DNA of 64,000 bases from Trichostrongylus colubriformis (GCA_963978905.1 OZ022261.1:6139992-6203991); one strand, 5' to 3'; counted from the first letter of the stretch, positions 34,200-48,500 are shown. Program-made: numbers and translations. Notes: generated from the sequence alone by a model not told the origin.

Positions 34200-34864
34200 T
34201 TAGGTTGGCAAATAAGTAATTGCGGTTTTTCAAATTCTGCTTTTTCCCTCAAAACTGCTTTCCACAAAATTTCTTCTGTACATATATATGTAGTACAAGT
34301 CCACACGCATCTATAGGTATTGTTGTCCTCCATCTCCCGGGTTTCCTTTTCGGCAGAATAAAAATGTCAAAAGTCACCTCATTTATTTTTTTCTTCGAAT
34401 GGCGTTGGACAGGGAAAGGGAAAGGTGATATTTTGATGGAGAAAGATCAGAACTATAAGGCAGCAATTTTTGTCCAAGCTCGAGAATTTTTTGAAAAAAA
34501 AATTAGAAATTTTTTTACCACTATTGAAAAAATGACTCGCCAAAAAATTCTCGAGCTTGGATAAAAATTGCTGCCCCATCCACCTTGTAGCCCTGATCTT
34601 GCTCCATCGGATTATTACTTTTTCCTTTCCCTGTCTAACGCCATTCAAAAAAAAATCTTTTTATAATTTTTGTATTGAAAATGAGGTTGACCGTTGTTAT
34701 GTTTATTTTGCCGAAAAGGGTTATCCGGGAGATGGAAGACAATAGTACCTATAGATGCGTGTGGAATTATACTACATGTGTATGTACAGAAGAGATTGCT
34801 GGAAAGCAGTTTGGAGGGAAAAAGCAGTCTTTAAAAATCCGCAATTACTTAGTTGCCAACCTAA
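34200..34864. mobile_element. Palindromic element made from two inverted mariner 3' ends
   Basis: 665 bp with termini TTAGGTTGGCAAATAAGTAA and TTACTTAGTTGCCAACCTAA, flanked by TA. The two halves are near-complements throughout. On the plus strand, 34573-34650 reads PHPPCSPDLAPSDYYFFLSL in translation, the mariner third-Asp region. The same segment occurs inverted near 34385-34490. The element is therefore a head-to-head duplication of one transposon end, with no 5' half. It cannot encode a transposase. Confidence 0.82.
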
Positions 34865-35620
34865 TATTTTTCAATGTTTGGGAGGAGACTGATCAAGCGT
34901 TGCAATCAGAGCGAGAGAGTGATTTTCGTCGAAAGTGCTATTTTGCTACGATCTTGCATTAGGTTCTATATGTTGCAGTGTGCGACAACTTTATATTTTT
35001 TCCGCACCTTACTTTCATGCCGAAATTTAAGTCTAAATTTTATATAAATACTATGGTTTCATAGTTAGCATTTGTTTGAATCATATATCAGGATATATCA
35101 AATTCCTAGAAAAGTAATTTTTGAGTGGAAAAATAAAGCTAATCAGAAATATTGAAATGGTTTATCAAAAAGTTGGTTTGTATAACCCTCATGTATGAGT
35201 TGGGGTCACGCTCATGAAAAAGGAGCAACCGAGGTCCATCTCGTAGAAGCGTCATTTTTACCTCAGAGGCGCGAACCGGAACATTTGAATGATATTCAGT
35301 AGTACTGAGCACCCCCTTTATAAACCCCGCCCGCAGAAGTTTCTGGAAACTACCGAAAGTTCAGAATGTCAGTAAAAACTTCCCTCCAATTTAATACTTC
35401 CTGACCTGTTCTGCAGCCTATAGGTGTACGATGGAGGAAGTTTCTGCTGTGGTATTTTCGAACCCCAAGGTTTTTATCCATGTTAGACGTCCTACCCATC
35501 ATACCTCTTCATTCATCCAACTCAAGTAACTGAGGCGGTACATTTGTCTGTCAAGAGCTGCACCCTACAGTTAATTGCTACTGTTCTCGCGTTAAATTAG
35601 CGTGCATCGTAATTGTGTGT
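34865..35620. other. Unassigned sequence
   Basis: AT-rich up to 35200. No feature recognised. Confidence 0.4.
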
Positions 35621-35776
35621 ATGAGTTCACGCCGACAGATAAGTGGCACGAGCTCGGTCAGCGGTCGCTTTGTATGTCATTAGTCTATAGAAATGTGAAC
35701 CGTAGCAGCGTGAAAAGACAGAGCAGCTCTTGGACCATACCGGCACCGCCACTTATCTGTCGGCGCGCGAACTCAT
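35621..35776. mobile_element. Short palindromic MITE
   Basis: Arms ATGAGTTCACGCCGACAGAT plus AAGTGGC (35621-35647) and the complementary GCCACTTATCTGTCGGCGCG plus CGAACTCAT (35748-35776) face each other across about 100 bp. The core contains a second weak pair (GAGCTCGGTC against AGCTCTTGGACC). I saw no second copy in this window. Confidence 0.6.
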
Positions 35777-36125
35777 GGATATGTTATAGGGTCAAGAGAA
35801 ATTGCTCATTTCCGATCCATGTATGGTATCATAAATGTCCACAATTTCCGAGTGTTCTCTTTTATCGAGTTGGTTGGAATACTCTATAAGTGCTGCGATA
35901 TTATCGTTCTCCGTTCTTTCTGATTCTCCTTCATATGTGAGCCTCGGAAGACCAGCTCTACTCATACGTTGTGCCTCGTTTATATTGATTACGCATTGTG
36001 GATAGGCTCAGTGATTCCTCAAATTCTTAGCTAGCTGTGTATTACGTTATTGTAAGTAGTAGCAACATGCTAGTGTTGTAGGTCGTACTTGACATGCCGC
36101 TTCACTTTGTGAATTCCTTTCTCTT

Positions 36126-36316
36126 TAGGGCAGGATATCGCAACGCGGTCTGCGACATGTGTGTTTGGCGCGCCGTATACATACGATTGAATCATAAAGC
36201 CATGACTCGTAAAACGCTGGAGACTGCAATCACTTTCGAACCCCACTACCTACGGCACTCTTAGCTTGAGCGCATCGTGTCGCACGCTGCCTTGCGATAC
36301 TTAGCGGGTCTTAACG
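36126..36316. mobile_element. MITE family C, copy 2 (diverged)
   Basis: Starts TTAGGGCAGGATATCGCAAC and carries GCGGTCTGCGACA. The far arm reads TGTCGCACGCTGCCTTGCGAT and ends near GGGTCTTAACGAC. It matches the family C stem but its outer termini have decayed. Confidence 0.55.
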
Positions 36317-37254
36317 ACGCGCACACTTTCTCTTCCGAAAGAGAAAACATGAGCCTTTGCATTAGCGCCAGTACCGTATCACATCATCTCGGCAGGGCGC
36401 GAGAGTAGTAGTAGGGGTTTCCTTCTCACTATTCGCGCCATATCATTGTCCGAAGTCTTCAGTTGACTCCGCTGCTGCTTCCTTATTCCAACCAAGGCAT
36501 GATGAAATCACATCCTGAAAAAGGTCGCCTGTGTCATTAATCATCCTATTGCATCTGTAAGTAATGCACATTGTAATGAAATGGTCATCTCTCATTATTA
36601 TTTGCACTGCAGTGGAATGGACTGCCATACGTGAAGAGTGTTGCGGATCTCCACCGAAGTGCTCAAATAAGCATGTCGCTTAAAATTACCTAACACAGTC
36701 CGTTGAGAAGGAAAGGAGTACTATCACGGAGCGAGGAATCGTAGAAGCTGAAGGCTGCCATCTCAATTCCCCCCCCCCCCCCCCTCCCCTCCCCCACCTC
36801 CACTTTGATTCACGTGAATTGTAGTTCTTAGATGGCTCGGCTGCTGGCAGATTACCTCTCTGCTCACCACGGGTGGTCCTCTGCCGTCACATTCCGCGCA
36901 CTCAACAGTTTTCTCCGCACCTTGCACACATTTATTCCCGATCTTACTCTTAGAATTCTCCCACCCACTTCATCAGTACATTATTCTTTCCGCTGAGGAT
37001 CACGTACTTGGGATAGCTAGGCTTGACATGTCCATGTCGGCCTGTACTCGATAGTGATGCCTGTTTCTGCTGTCAATTGATAATTCTGTGGCGATCGGTT
37101 TTGTCATTATGAAACGGTCATTATTTGGTCATTGATCCGAATAATTCAATTCTTTCAAAAACCTAAAAGTTTAAAGATCACAATTTTGACAATTGGATAG
37201 GAAGAGACATTTAATACGCTAAGTGGCGAAGTAAGTTGTAGCTTTCCAATGAAG

Positions 37255-37441
37255 TGTGTATCGTTAGGATAGAAGTTCGCGCCGCAGCGTGCGGCGTGAT
37301 GCGTGCTACGTTTATTTGGGTTCCCTGTTTTGCGCTATATTCAAGGCGTAATCACCTTAGTACTAAACTGCGTACGGCGCTCCAGTTCGCACACATCGCG
37401 CTGAATGCCGTGCTGCGAAATCGTGTGCTAACGTTGCGCAC
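37255..37441. mobile_element. MITE family C, copy 3
   Basis: Starts TGTGTATCGTTAGGATAGAA and ends GTGCTAACGTTGCGCACC. The inner stem is GCAGCGTGCGGCGTGATGCG against CGCACACATCGCGCTGAATG with the usual GCGAAAT. The 69-codon frame here is an artefact. Confidence 0.62.
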
Positions 37442-40400
37442 CATATTCAATACAGTTTACTGAAGAAAATGGTGGTAACTATGCTTGATCATTTCACACG
37501 TTTCTCTCGGACATGTATGAAATAAATCAAAACAAACAGGTATATCAGACTGAAAAGCGTGGCTGGCATGAACAGTGTTCAAACCAAGTCTTGTACAAGC
37601 CTGTAGTCACTATCGCCGTAAACAGTGGTTCGCAGAGTGGGCCGATAGACTACTAATTATTCACCGATCTCGGAGGGTCAGAAGCCCTGGTTGGCCTTGG
37701 TGGCCGTTGATCCTGGATTTTTGAATCTCAAATATACGAACTAGAGCTCGCTACGTATTACTGCACCCCGGGTGAGTACCCTTAGGTCAGGATTTCGCAT
37801 CGCGGCATGTCGCAAGCGAAGCGATGCGGACGAGCTGAAAGCGCCTTGTTGTTTGAATGCCCAACAATTAATTAAAATGTTTGTACATGAATTATACTAG
37901 GTCAACACATTTTTGAGACCAGTTTTGTATGCAGAATCTTTAGCGAGATTGTATGCTATTTGTATATGCTATAGGAGGGCCACAGTAAATTACAACCGGT
38001 GAACATTTTTGCTTATATATAGATTTATACTCACTATTCACTGTTCGTTACTATTTCGCAATCTCTGCTTCATTTTTTTGAAAGCCCGAAGAAGAACCCG
38101 TTTTTCAACCTGATCCTTAAAAGGCCTGCTGACGTTGTGTGTGAGTCTAGGAGCGATTTTTTGAGTAAACGTCGCTTGAGCGACGGCACGCTACGATAGG
38201 GTGTCTGTTCCCAACGACGTCCAGTTTTTTTTATTGATTTTTTCTTATAACCTTGTGAGTCGCGTTTAGTGGAGTTTTTTCGGCAGGTTTGAAGAAGTGC
38301 GATGGCGAATTGCGGCTGGACAGCATTTTTCTTCAGTCGTTTACAGGTAGCGACGTTCGAAAGTCTGTTGTAATCCAAAGAGTTCTGGATCATTGGCTTC
38401 TACGATCATACATATGAAAGTATACGAAAGGTTCACTATGGTTTGATGCTTTTTCTAGGGTCTTCTACAGCTCCTCCCTCGATATGAACCCATACAATGG
38501 GTTATGACTAAGTGTGGTGTAGAATATTCCGCCAGATCCCTCCTTAGGACTTCCCCGGACTGATGCCAATGATGGCTATCAAATCGAGACTTCTCATGAT
38601 TTGCTCTCTTGCAAATGAAGGAATATGTAGTAGGAAAAAGCAATCAAAAAGTCATAGGCGGGATGGTGAGAAGTGCCATTTTGTATCAGCAGTGTTTAGT
38701 ACGCATAGTGGGAGAGATGGGCTGGACTCAAGCGTTATGTTCTCGAGGCTTCCCCTATGAGCAGATGGTCAGCCTTGTTTACAGCCTCTACCGTACTCGG
38801 AATCATCGTCGACGAGTTCAAAAACATCTCCATGCGGTATTCACCCCATTTGAATCTGAGGTATCATAGGTGTTCTTGGACCGCAATAAGTTCAACTGCG
38901 TGATTGTCTGTGTTCAGCTATTCGCAGCCGGCTTCCTGAAGAGTATCGCTCCAGCCTTGGGAAAATATCCATCCGCCTTTTTTGGTAGTAGTTGACGTTG
39001 TGGGTGTCCGTTTCACGAACTCCGAAGATTCAAGGCTGCAGCGGGACTAGATCACACATGCTCGCGAAAGAGAGAGGATGAGAACATGTATTCCGAGTTT
39101 GATGAAGTAGTATTGCCACTAGGTCTAATGACTGCAAACATGGACGACAAGAGGTTCTGCTGTCACACGCTTCAGCCGAGAATCACGTTCGTTTCGTTTA
39201 GGTGTGCATGCTCGGCTAATCAGGCTTGTTGTTTCCTACTTCAGAACTGAGCGGCTTCGCAAGAACACGTATAGAAACATGTTTGTAACTTCAACGTGTT
39301 TTTTTTTCAAATTATTGGGGTACCCGTGGGGAATACATCGATGTCCTCACAGGTGAAGGAGTGAAGCATATTGTGTTTTGTAATCAATAATGTTGAGTAA
39401 GCTTTTCTCCTACTAGCTGCAGGACTGCTCCTTATTCGAAATACTTACAACTGTTCAGATGTGGCAACTATTCTTTTGCCCCAGTAAAGATTGCCCCTCG
39501 GGGAAGAGGGGGGGGGGGGGCACCCGCTAAAATGTTATAATACATTGCTCGTACAGTGAAACATCTACTGCTTTCGGTTGAAGAAAGATGAACACATGAG
39601 CACAATCATCGCCTTCTCGCGAGATTCTCCCTACACTACAGCGCGATCCGGCTGCGTGTGCGCAATCTTGCAAGCGTGGGTGAGCCAGTATTCATAGTTC
39701 ACTACGATCTGATGAAGATCACTGCTACAGGCGGTTTTCAGTAATTTCCTTCTGTCTGATCACCTGAACAACTGATGTGATTTGCAGACCGTTCGCATTT
39801 TTCATTAAGTTGGACTGCAAAGATGAAATCTCTAGATGGTCACGGGCCGCGTGTGAATCTTATGTCAAGGGCAGAGCTGGGCTCGATGAAAGTGAGATCG
39901 AATTTGTCAGAGCATGCTAGTAAGGCCGCAGCCACTTTCACTTTCATTCTTCGAGTTTCCGTTGCACAAATTCTTCTCACTGCAACTTTCCCTGCTGCTA
40001 CCCTACACAGCTGGTGGGGGATCTGCGCTCACAGCTCCTACATACAGCACAATTCTCTCGCTGTTCACCAATAGTCGCCTACAGAATCCCATCATCGCTG
40101 AAGGAACAATTTCAGCTCAACAGATCGTGTGATCCTCGGATCTGTCGTATTCTGCACTTATGCCAGTTCCATTTCCTCCATTGCTCTGCATGCTATTTCG
40201 AAAAGTGAAACAGTCGAGAAATGGATGATGCGAAGCAGTTTTGAGTGCAAGAGCTTCTACAATCATTTTTTCCATGGAGAATGGCCTATGTACCGTTAAA
40301 TTGAGGGAGGGATCTTATGGGGACTACTGGTCGACGTATTTTTGGTTAACGTTTTTGATGGTGATTGCTGAAGGACGAAAAATCTGCAAAAGAATGCGGC

Positions 40401-42462
40401 TGGCGTCAAGACTTCTTGGCCACCTGATGTTTCAAAGTGCGTGGCGTATCCCGATGCTGCAAAATTACTATTAATTCTTGAATTCAGTTATTGGGCCAAG
40501 TAGATACGCAGCAATCGGTTTTCATTTGATATCTTTGGCTGTGTCAATTTTGAAGTGTACTTGTGGGTTCTATGAATGAACGAAAAAGAATGGTGAAGTA
40601 GTAGCGGTATTCTTGGCCTAACCTGATGAGTGCGCTAATTATAGGGTCATTCATGGTCAACCCTTTAATTATCTCGGGGGTCAACTACGTGACCTGCGTT
40701 ATTCCGTGGCCTCCCGCAGTCTACGATTAACAAACATCTTTGGAACGGAAAAAAGTTTGGAGTGGTAGGCCAAGAAACTACTGTTGTAAAGTAACTATCG
40801 GATGATGCAAAGAGATGTTAAGGAGCACGGGACCGATGACAATAGGGAGAAGGCACGGTAACGTGTTCAAGTGCAAATACACTTTTTTTCGATTCATCCA
40901 TGACTCAGTTCCACCTATACGAACAAGATAAGAGCCAGTGAGGTTTGTCGGATATCTTACTAGCGATTTCCGATTTGCATTTAATCCTCATTTGTGACGG
41001 TCTATTCGCCATCTTGGTTTCCTTTTCTATCTGCAACATTGGTCGTTTCTCGTCTGCCTCTCTGTGGATCATGGTGATCCTTGTCGCTCGCGAACGGTTA
41101 TGGCGGATTATAGACTTGATAAGGTTTATTGGGCCAGTACGTGAGCTGCCGTCGACAGCCAGTGTCGGTACTTCCTTTGGTGTACTGGTAGGCTTAACTG
41201 GGAATCGTGCTCAGCTCATTGTAGTCAAGCCTTCTCTTTTGTCAGTTTCCACTTTTCAGCGGCGTCTTTTTTTTTTTTTTGGTGTCACTTATGCGTGACA
41301 TGTGTTTTGCCGAGGTATGATGACTTCACGAAGCCATTAATTTCGCTTCTCAGTGTGTGTGTTTGTGGGTGTGCGTCTATGCCGTATGTGTTGCACTGTC
41401 GGCGACCATTGCACTATGACAGCGATTGCGGTGCTAAACTTGCCTCATGATCCACTCGTCGTCGACAGTCTCTCGTTTCCATCCGACGAACTCGCAACGC
41501 ATCGTGTCACGCATGAAATTGCGCTGCTGAGAAGAGTGAGGACGTCATGGAGAGGGAGAGCAGAGGATCGAGTGAGGATGCGTGCACGCATAGCCAGAAC
41601 GGGACGGGACTGGACGAGTTTTGCTACGTAGCACGGCACCTGACGACAACGGCGAGGACACTCAAGCCGCTTCTCCGTAGCCGCAAATGGCTATAGAAAA
41701 TCTACGCGTGCAGAATCGCGAAACAGGGATCGGTCGCGAGGGTTGGGCCGCCGCAGGTAGGATCTGACTGGGCTGGGCTGGGTTGGGCTTGGCTACGAGG
41801 GGGGTACAGGGGGAAGAGGTGCTGCCGCCTGCGACACTGGTGCCGTCGCTGCCACAACCGCCGCCACCGCCGCCGCCGCCGACGTCGCACCCGGTTTAGC
41901 CGCCCTACCTATTAGCAGCCGCCGAACTCGACACTAGTTCCACGCTTCACCGTCACCGGCGGCATCACGTCTAGAAACTTGAGCTGCAGCATCTGATCGA
42001 ATGGGCTCGATATCTCTCTCGCATTTCTTATGTGACCAAATGTCAATCACATAATCTTCACCTCAGTAATGTTGACATTCATGACCATACAAGTAGTTAA
42101 CGCAATAACTGTCACTTGCAAAGTCATTGTATGATTAGCCTTTTGCTGATTGACGATGAGAACTTGTTGCAAAACTCGTCCACCTGATAGTATACGATTG
42201 AGTTTTCTTTCGTTAGCGAATCTGCATGTATTATTTTACTGAATTCCAATTCGGAAACTGGTTAAAAACTCGTTAACACCTTTCCACGCGTTGCTGCTCT
42301 TTTTCCCATCAAACGTTTTTCATGTATGACTGTGATATTGATTCGTTGAAACCCCTTTCTAACATATCCGCCCATTGTTTTTTGTTTGTTTCAGGTAATG
42401 ATTGATTAACTGGCAACATAGATGGGTTGCTACTAATTCAATTTACAATGTTTCTATTTCAG
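37442..42462. other. Long spacer upstream of nhr-25
   Basis: No gene I can support. A 107-codon minus-strand frame (38393-38070) with basic segments (CKRLKKNAVQ, KKSIKKTGRRWEQ, PSLKRRLLKKSLL) faintly recalls the DNA-binding part of a Tc1-like transposase, at low confidence. A G-tract lies at 39509-39521. From 41400 the sequence becomes GC-rich, with (CCG)n near 41857-41882 and TGGGC repeats at 41770-41795. This may be promoter or 5' exon sequence of nhr-25. Confidence 0.35.
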
Positions 42463-42565
42463 GTGTGCCAATCCCTAGTTAGAGAGCTTGTTTCTGTGTG
42501 TTGTGTGCTGTGATTAGAACTCTATAACGCAAGTAGACAAATACTTTAACCAACAATAGAGGACT
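42447..42565 (+). promoter_or_regulatory. 5' UTR acceptor of nhr-25
   Basis: TTTCTATTTCAG ends at 42462, a strong nematode acceptor, with the ATG 104 bases further on at 42566. It is either joined to an upstream non-coding exon or is the spliced-leader acceptor. I cannot tell which. Confidence 0.5.
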
Positions 42566-45500
42566 ATGGTAGGAAGTGAAGTTACAACTCGTCCAAGGCT
42601 TGAAGAACAATGCCCAGTGTGTGGGGATCGTGTATCAGGCTATCACTATGGGCTGTTAACTTGTGAAAGTTGTAAAGTAAGTGAGCACCACATCGACCTC
42701 GTTTCCCTTTCGTTGCTTTCTCGGCTATATCATTCTTTTTTTCAGGGATTTTTCAAGCGTACGGTACAAAATAAAAAGGTTTGTGTACAGTACTTTGTAA
42801 TTATAAGTTTAACAATTGTTGTGTATTACGTAATAGAAAGTCAATCTGTTCCAGAGTTATCAATGCGCGGCGTCTTCAAATTGCCCAGTAGACAAAGCCG
42901 GTCGTAAACGTTGTCCACGATGCCGTTTCGCAAAATGTCTACAGCAGGGCATGAAAATCGAAGGTAAGCGGTGATATTGATTAGTAGACTTTGTGACTTT
43001 TCATCATTTTCTTTGTCGAGGTATGCAATTGTACAGTTTTTTGACGGCATGCCTTGATAACAGACCTTTTTGAATATGCTTGCTAATTCTTTCTGAAAAG
43101 CTGCGAGGTTTTTCTCTTCCTCCAAAATTGAATCCACTATTTTCTTCTTCTTCTTTGATCTACCGCCTTGATTTCCCATCTATAATTTTATGGCTGTGTT
43201 GTGACAAAGACTCTCAGCAAGCTGCTTAATCCACCACTACTTACCCTTTGTCCGTTGCTCAACGGGCATCTGATCCTCGCCGTCCTCTTACCGTAACCTC
43301 CGTCATCCTTTCGCCGTCTCTACGCACTTCTTCGTATCTGTTTTTGGTGCGCTGCGGCAGCATGCACGAAAAAAATCCGGTTTTACCCGTCGTCTCACCT
43401 CTCTTTCACCCCCCTCCCCACGCCTTCGCGCCGTTGATGGGGTGGAAATTTCCGAGAAATTCGATTGCCTCCACGCCCACACACATCGCGCACATCCAGA
43501 ATTCACGTAATTTCGCCCTGTGCGTTTTTCATTGCAAGCGTCGCAAGAGCTTTTGAAAGAAAAACCGGTTATTCGTGGGGTAGGGACATCGATTGATGCA
43601 CCGATAGGTGTGGGTGTGGTGATGGTGATGGTGTACGTGTAAGGAGGTGGAGGCTGAATGGCGGCGGTCCATTCGATGGCGGGGCCATGCGTGCGCACGG
43701 ATGAGATGGATGGCATGATCGCTCGTTCATGTCAGTGGGCCGTCGATAGGTTGTGCTACGTTGAAGGGGTGACTGAAACAATTCCGACGACACCGGAACT
43801 CGTTTACGGTTCTTCAACGTACGTCGAACGTCGATGAACGGCAACGAACGGCAACGACGACAACGGCGACGACGACGATGAAGTCGTGCCAGTATTACAC
43901 AAAGTGATTGAGTGTTCCTGGTGAACCCTCCAGTAGTCGGCTGCAGAACTCCCACACTAATACCTTTGAGAGCTTTCTGGCGCATTATCGAAGAATAGAG
44001 AGACCCCTGAAAGCTCAGAGCTCACAATGTTCATGGCGGCAAAGTTGGCCCACCTTGATGTGTCTCTGACAGCCATATGACAACCAGGAAATGTTGTCGA
44101 GCTTATTGAACCAGCTGAAATCCAGCTCGCTTTGGAGTCAGTGGAAAACCCGGTTTGTCGGTAATTATAACGTAATATCTGGTTGCAGCAATTTGTCTGG
44201 TTCCTCGGCACCACCTCCTCTACCTGAGGTCTCATGCTCTAGAAAGACCTTTCGTGCTGCGTCTCAGGAGCATTTAGCAGTGAGCAGTACTCCGATGTTG
44301 TGCTCAGGATTCGTCTTCACTTGCCGGTTTGGTTTGTTGGTCTCGCGATGTGAAATGGGCAACCTTTTTATGGCAAAATCGCAGTAATCGAGCGTAAATT
44401 GGTCAGAGATCGCGCCGCTCTTGCGCAATCTTCCTACCGATATAGTGTTTACCCTACCAAACGATCGAGGAACGACGGACTGATCGGAAAACTGTGGTGA
44501 TATAGTATTGGATCTTAAAGGGGTCTCCAGGTGGCATTATCAAATAGAGGGTCTCCAAAATCGATATCGATCTAACGCTTTTATGCATACGCTCATTATA
44601 TAAAAGGTTCAGGTTCGTTGTCGAAAGATTCAAAGATCACCGCCTGACCGCCTTAAAAATTTGAACTAAAACCCAAAAACTAGAAAAGTGACGTTGAGGA
44701 TTGCTCGTGGAATTTCAGAGATATAAACCTTTCGATCCCTATATCAACCCTCTCCCTGATGATTCTTCGACCTATGATTGACCATGAGCTGGTTTCCTAC
44801 AGAAATCTGCTTGATCTTTGTTGCTTGACTCTCTTGAAAATTGTCCGATTAAATAGAACATTTGAACTTATGGCGTTATTTTTACCCTTGATAAATCATT
44901 CTAATCATAATTAAGTCACCAAAAGGTATTGCTCCTTAGAAGGAACCCATTAGGTCTTTGCATTACAGTACAAAAACTCAAATTTTGTAGGTTATCGATG
45001 GAATTTTGCAGAAATGATAATACCACAAGCAGACCAGGGTTGTGTTGACTTAAACTCTTGAGACCCCCCCCCCCCCCCCGCTATCAAATGCCTCCTTTGC
45101 TACTCCCTTCCATAGCTGTTGCTGTTAGTATAGGAAAAAATTCTTCGAGAAGAGGTTGTCAATTGTCCACTGTGTACATAGAGGGACATACAAAGTACGG
45201 ATTATCGATCACGATTTTTTTTTATATACCACATTATCCGCCCAAAAATCACTAAAGAGAGGAAGTAGATGAGGATATAAATCGAATAATTTTCAAAAAA
45301 AAAATCATGACTCCTTTTTCCGACCCTATATACGACCCCTCGTTAGAATTCTTCATCTTATGCTTGACTCTGGTTTTGAATTCCACCGAAGCATATTTTT
45401 CAGAAATCTTCCGGTAAAAGTTTTAGAAGTTTAACTTTTTTTATTGCAACGATTAAAATATGGATTATGCTCTTGCACGAATAACTAGCATCTTATCAAT

Positions 45501-48500
45501 TCATGGAATATTATTAGAAACTAGTCACATTTGCAATTTTTCTGGAATATTCTGTAGTGCGCAAGTGAGCTATGCGCTGTAGCCTGTGCGTTACATCAGT
45601 ACAGTGAATAGGAGTGTTAGTAACTTAGCGATGCATTACTAAGTCATTACTAAGTCTGCTGGGATGTGAATTATAACTGCTCAATTAGTGCCAAGGCCAC
45701 GAGGATGGGAGCAACGTTTGGACGGCAGCAGCATTGTGTGCAGAGTGCAATTACCGTAGCCGGCCAAGTTGTTTGCATGGTGCGAGCGCGCTCGCCGAGC
45801 CAATGAGCGCGAGCGCTTAATCAGCCTGCCGTTCTTGGTACCGTACCCATCGTGAAGCTTTCACTGCTTGCAGCTGTTCGAGAGGATCGAATGCGAGGCG
45901 GGAGGAACAAGTTTGGTTCCTACTATAAACGTGATCGAGCACAACGTATGCAACGTAGCTCATTGAAGGACAGTACTGTAACCGATCTTGCCGGTATGGA
46001 ACAGACAGTAACCAGCAGGTGGGTGGATATTGATTTTTGAAAAAAAATTGGGACACTCTTGTTTGACAGATTCTGTATATGCAGTGTTGGGGTATTGATG
46101 AGATGTCAGAAATATTACAAGACTAGTTCACAAAAAAGACCATGTCATATTTGTTAAGTGAAAATTTTCTGCCGTGCTTTTAGCATAAAACTACCATATC
46201 ATTAGATTTGAACAAAAATAAGCGAATAGTCGAAAAAAATTGATCGACTCGGAGCATTTTCTCTCGTTGTTGTCGCAGTTTCGCAATTCCTCGACAACAA
46301 ACATCGCATAGGCATGCCGATTAGCTTGTCCATTTTTCGCCTTACTTGCTTCCCACTTTGCTTGTGGTCTAATATTGAATTGGCTAAGTTCCAGGAAACG
46401 TTCATTAACTTCTGTCTCAGCAAGACTCACTCTTAATTCGTTCTTAGATTCAAATTATACTCGCGGAATAATATTAATCCTTTTCTGTGAAGTAATGTTC
46501 ATACTGTACCATACATCCGATCGTAAGACGGAAGATACCGGAAGGCGCAGAAAAGCGCTCGTTTTTGAAACCCGAGCCATGAAAAATTAGAGAAATATCG
46601 GACGAAATTGCCAAAAATTCGCGTTCTCTTGGTTTTTGACATTTACTAAGCCATATATGTACTTACCTGGAATCCTGTTTCGATTCGGTTCGGCTGCGTT
46701 TCTTAACCAAAATATTTTTGGCCATGCAAACTGGTGCACAAAGCCATATTTCTATTCATCCAGCGAAAGCGCAGCTGACTAAATACACCGGGCCAAAACC
46801 TGTTCAACTGTAAGGAGACATCAAGGATAACAATAGCACCCCTACCCCTACTATATGTAAAACGCTTCATGTGTGGTTGTGTGTCTGTCTGTCATAGAAT
46901 TCGACTATCGCATAGGCCAAGAAGTAAGGAGCACACATAAACTGAGCCTGGTGACGCTCACGATTAACGGGCTTGCTTATATGTGAGCTGTTCATGTCAA
47001 AAATCCTGAATCAGTTCCAGAACGAAATTCTCAGAACCTGGAAAAGGAGGTTACAGGTATCTTCCACGGAAATTTCCAAATTCTAATTTTCTCTCAAAGT
47101 CCCAAAGCATCAATAAACTGGAAGAAGAGCGACCCGTTTTGAATTCCCGCCACAACAATTGAAGAGGCGTCATCGGTCAGACCGCAGTACAAAATTCGCG
47201 CCCAATGTTGTTTTACTTCTCTCTCTGCGTCCCTGACCACGTGGGTGTCGCCTCTTTGCTTCTCAGCTCTCTGGCGTTCAAACCCACTTGGACGCCCCAC
47301 CCCCTCGACCGTCACTTTCGGCAGCTCTATCTCTATTGAATTCTTGTACATGCGCGCGAAACTTTGCATGCGACCCTCAGTAAGCAGATATAACGTAAAT
47401 ATGTGGGTAGCAGAAGAACTCCAATTTTCGTAGACGATCCCTTCGAGGGAGGCAACGGTCTCAGATAAAGTGGAGACGATCCGCTCATAGGGCGGAGCGT
47501 TCCACGAATGCGCGGTGATTACCCTAAAATTCATAACTCGGTTTCAGCATAGATTAAAGATCAGGGAAAATTGAAAAGTGAGCGAAATCGTAACTGGATA
47601 TACGAAAGGGAAATGAAGTTTTCAAGTTGGGCGGAGTCCCGCGAAATGAGATGAGCCACAATCAAAATTTTGATGCTAGAGTTACAGTGTGAAGACACTG
47701 AAAATCCTACCATATACAACAGGTATGGCAGCGAACCGACCTCACCAGGTGGTGAATGCAGTAGAAATAATAAACTTCTGTAGTTACCTATGATTGATTG
47801 CGCTTAAAATCATCACTTCCTGTGTTTGGTCCAAAACGGATCTCTCGAATAAGTGCGTAAGGCAACAGAAGTGATAACTTTGCCATGGGTTATTGATCAG
47901 AGCTGTGGGTTATGGTCTGTATGGTAGGGAAGAGGTATTTGACTACATTCGTGGGTAGGGCATGGTAATAAAGGACAAAATCCTACGAAGCCATAGACCG
48001 TTGATCGGACTCATCAGTTTTTGTGCCTAACGCCTGCCAAACGCAGGAAAGGGATGGTTCATGTGACTAAGCAGCGTAAAGTACTGCGCAGTACTGGGGA
48101 TATGCAAAGGGGGCCCGATTTATTCGACCAGTGGGCCGATTGATATCGATTTCCATGGTGCTCGTCGATAACACCTTTTGCTGCGTCAAGGATTGTTGAA
48201 ATAATGAGTGAAGGACTCCGATTAACAGTCGTCGATCGCGATTGATGGATTGATATCAAAGGGACCCGCTTTGCACAACTCCGCCGTGTGATGCGCGCGG
48301 CAGTTTTGCGCTTGCCAGACTGGTTTTTTAGCAAAATCTTCGCCAAAGTTATTGAATGAGATGGAATTGTACTTATCGATGTGAAACTCACATTTCGAAA
48401 CGATTTACATTTTTTGTCCTAGCACTTTTTTTCACCCTTAATCAGAGGAATTTGGCGCCTTTGCTGGCTTTTGCCAATTGGTTTAAATAAGTTGTTTGTC

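Noticed and set aside
40945..41298. 117-codon hydrophobic frame upstream of nhr-25
   Set aside because: It begins at TTG, its hydrophobicity follows T-rich sequence and it ends in a 16 bp T tract. No splice chain.
42841..43179. 112-codon minus-strand frame over nhr-25 exon 3
   Set aside because: It overlaps a strongly supported zinc-finger exon on the other strand.
47094..47534. 146-codon minus-strand open frame in nhr-25 intron 4
   Set aside because: Longest single frame in that intron, but no family, no splice partners and a repeat-rich neighbourhood. Kept only as unassigned.
48059..48391. 110-codon minus-strand frame
   Set aside because: Ser/Ile/Arg-rich without motif; the sequence looks like a dispersed repeat rather than an exon.
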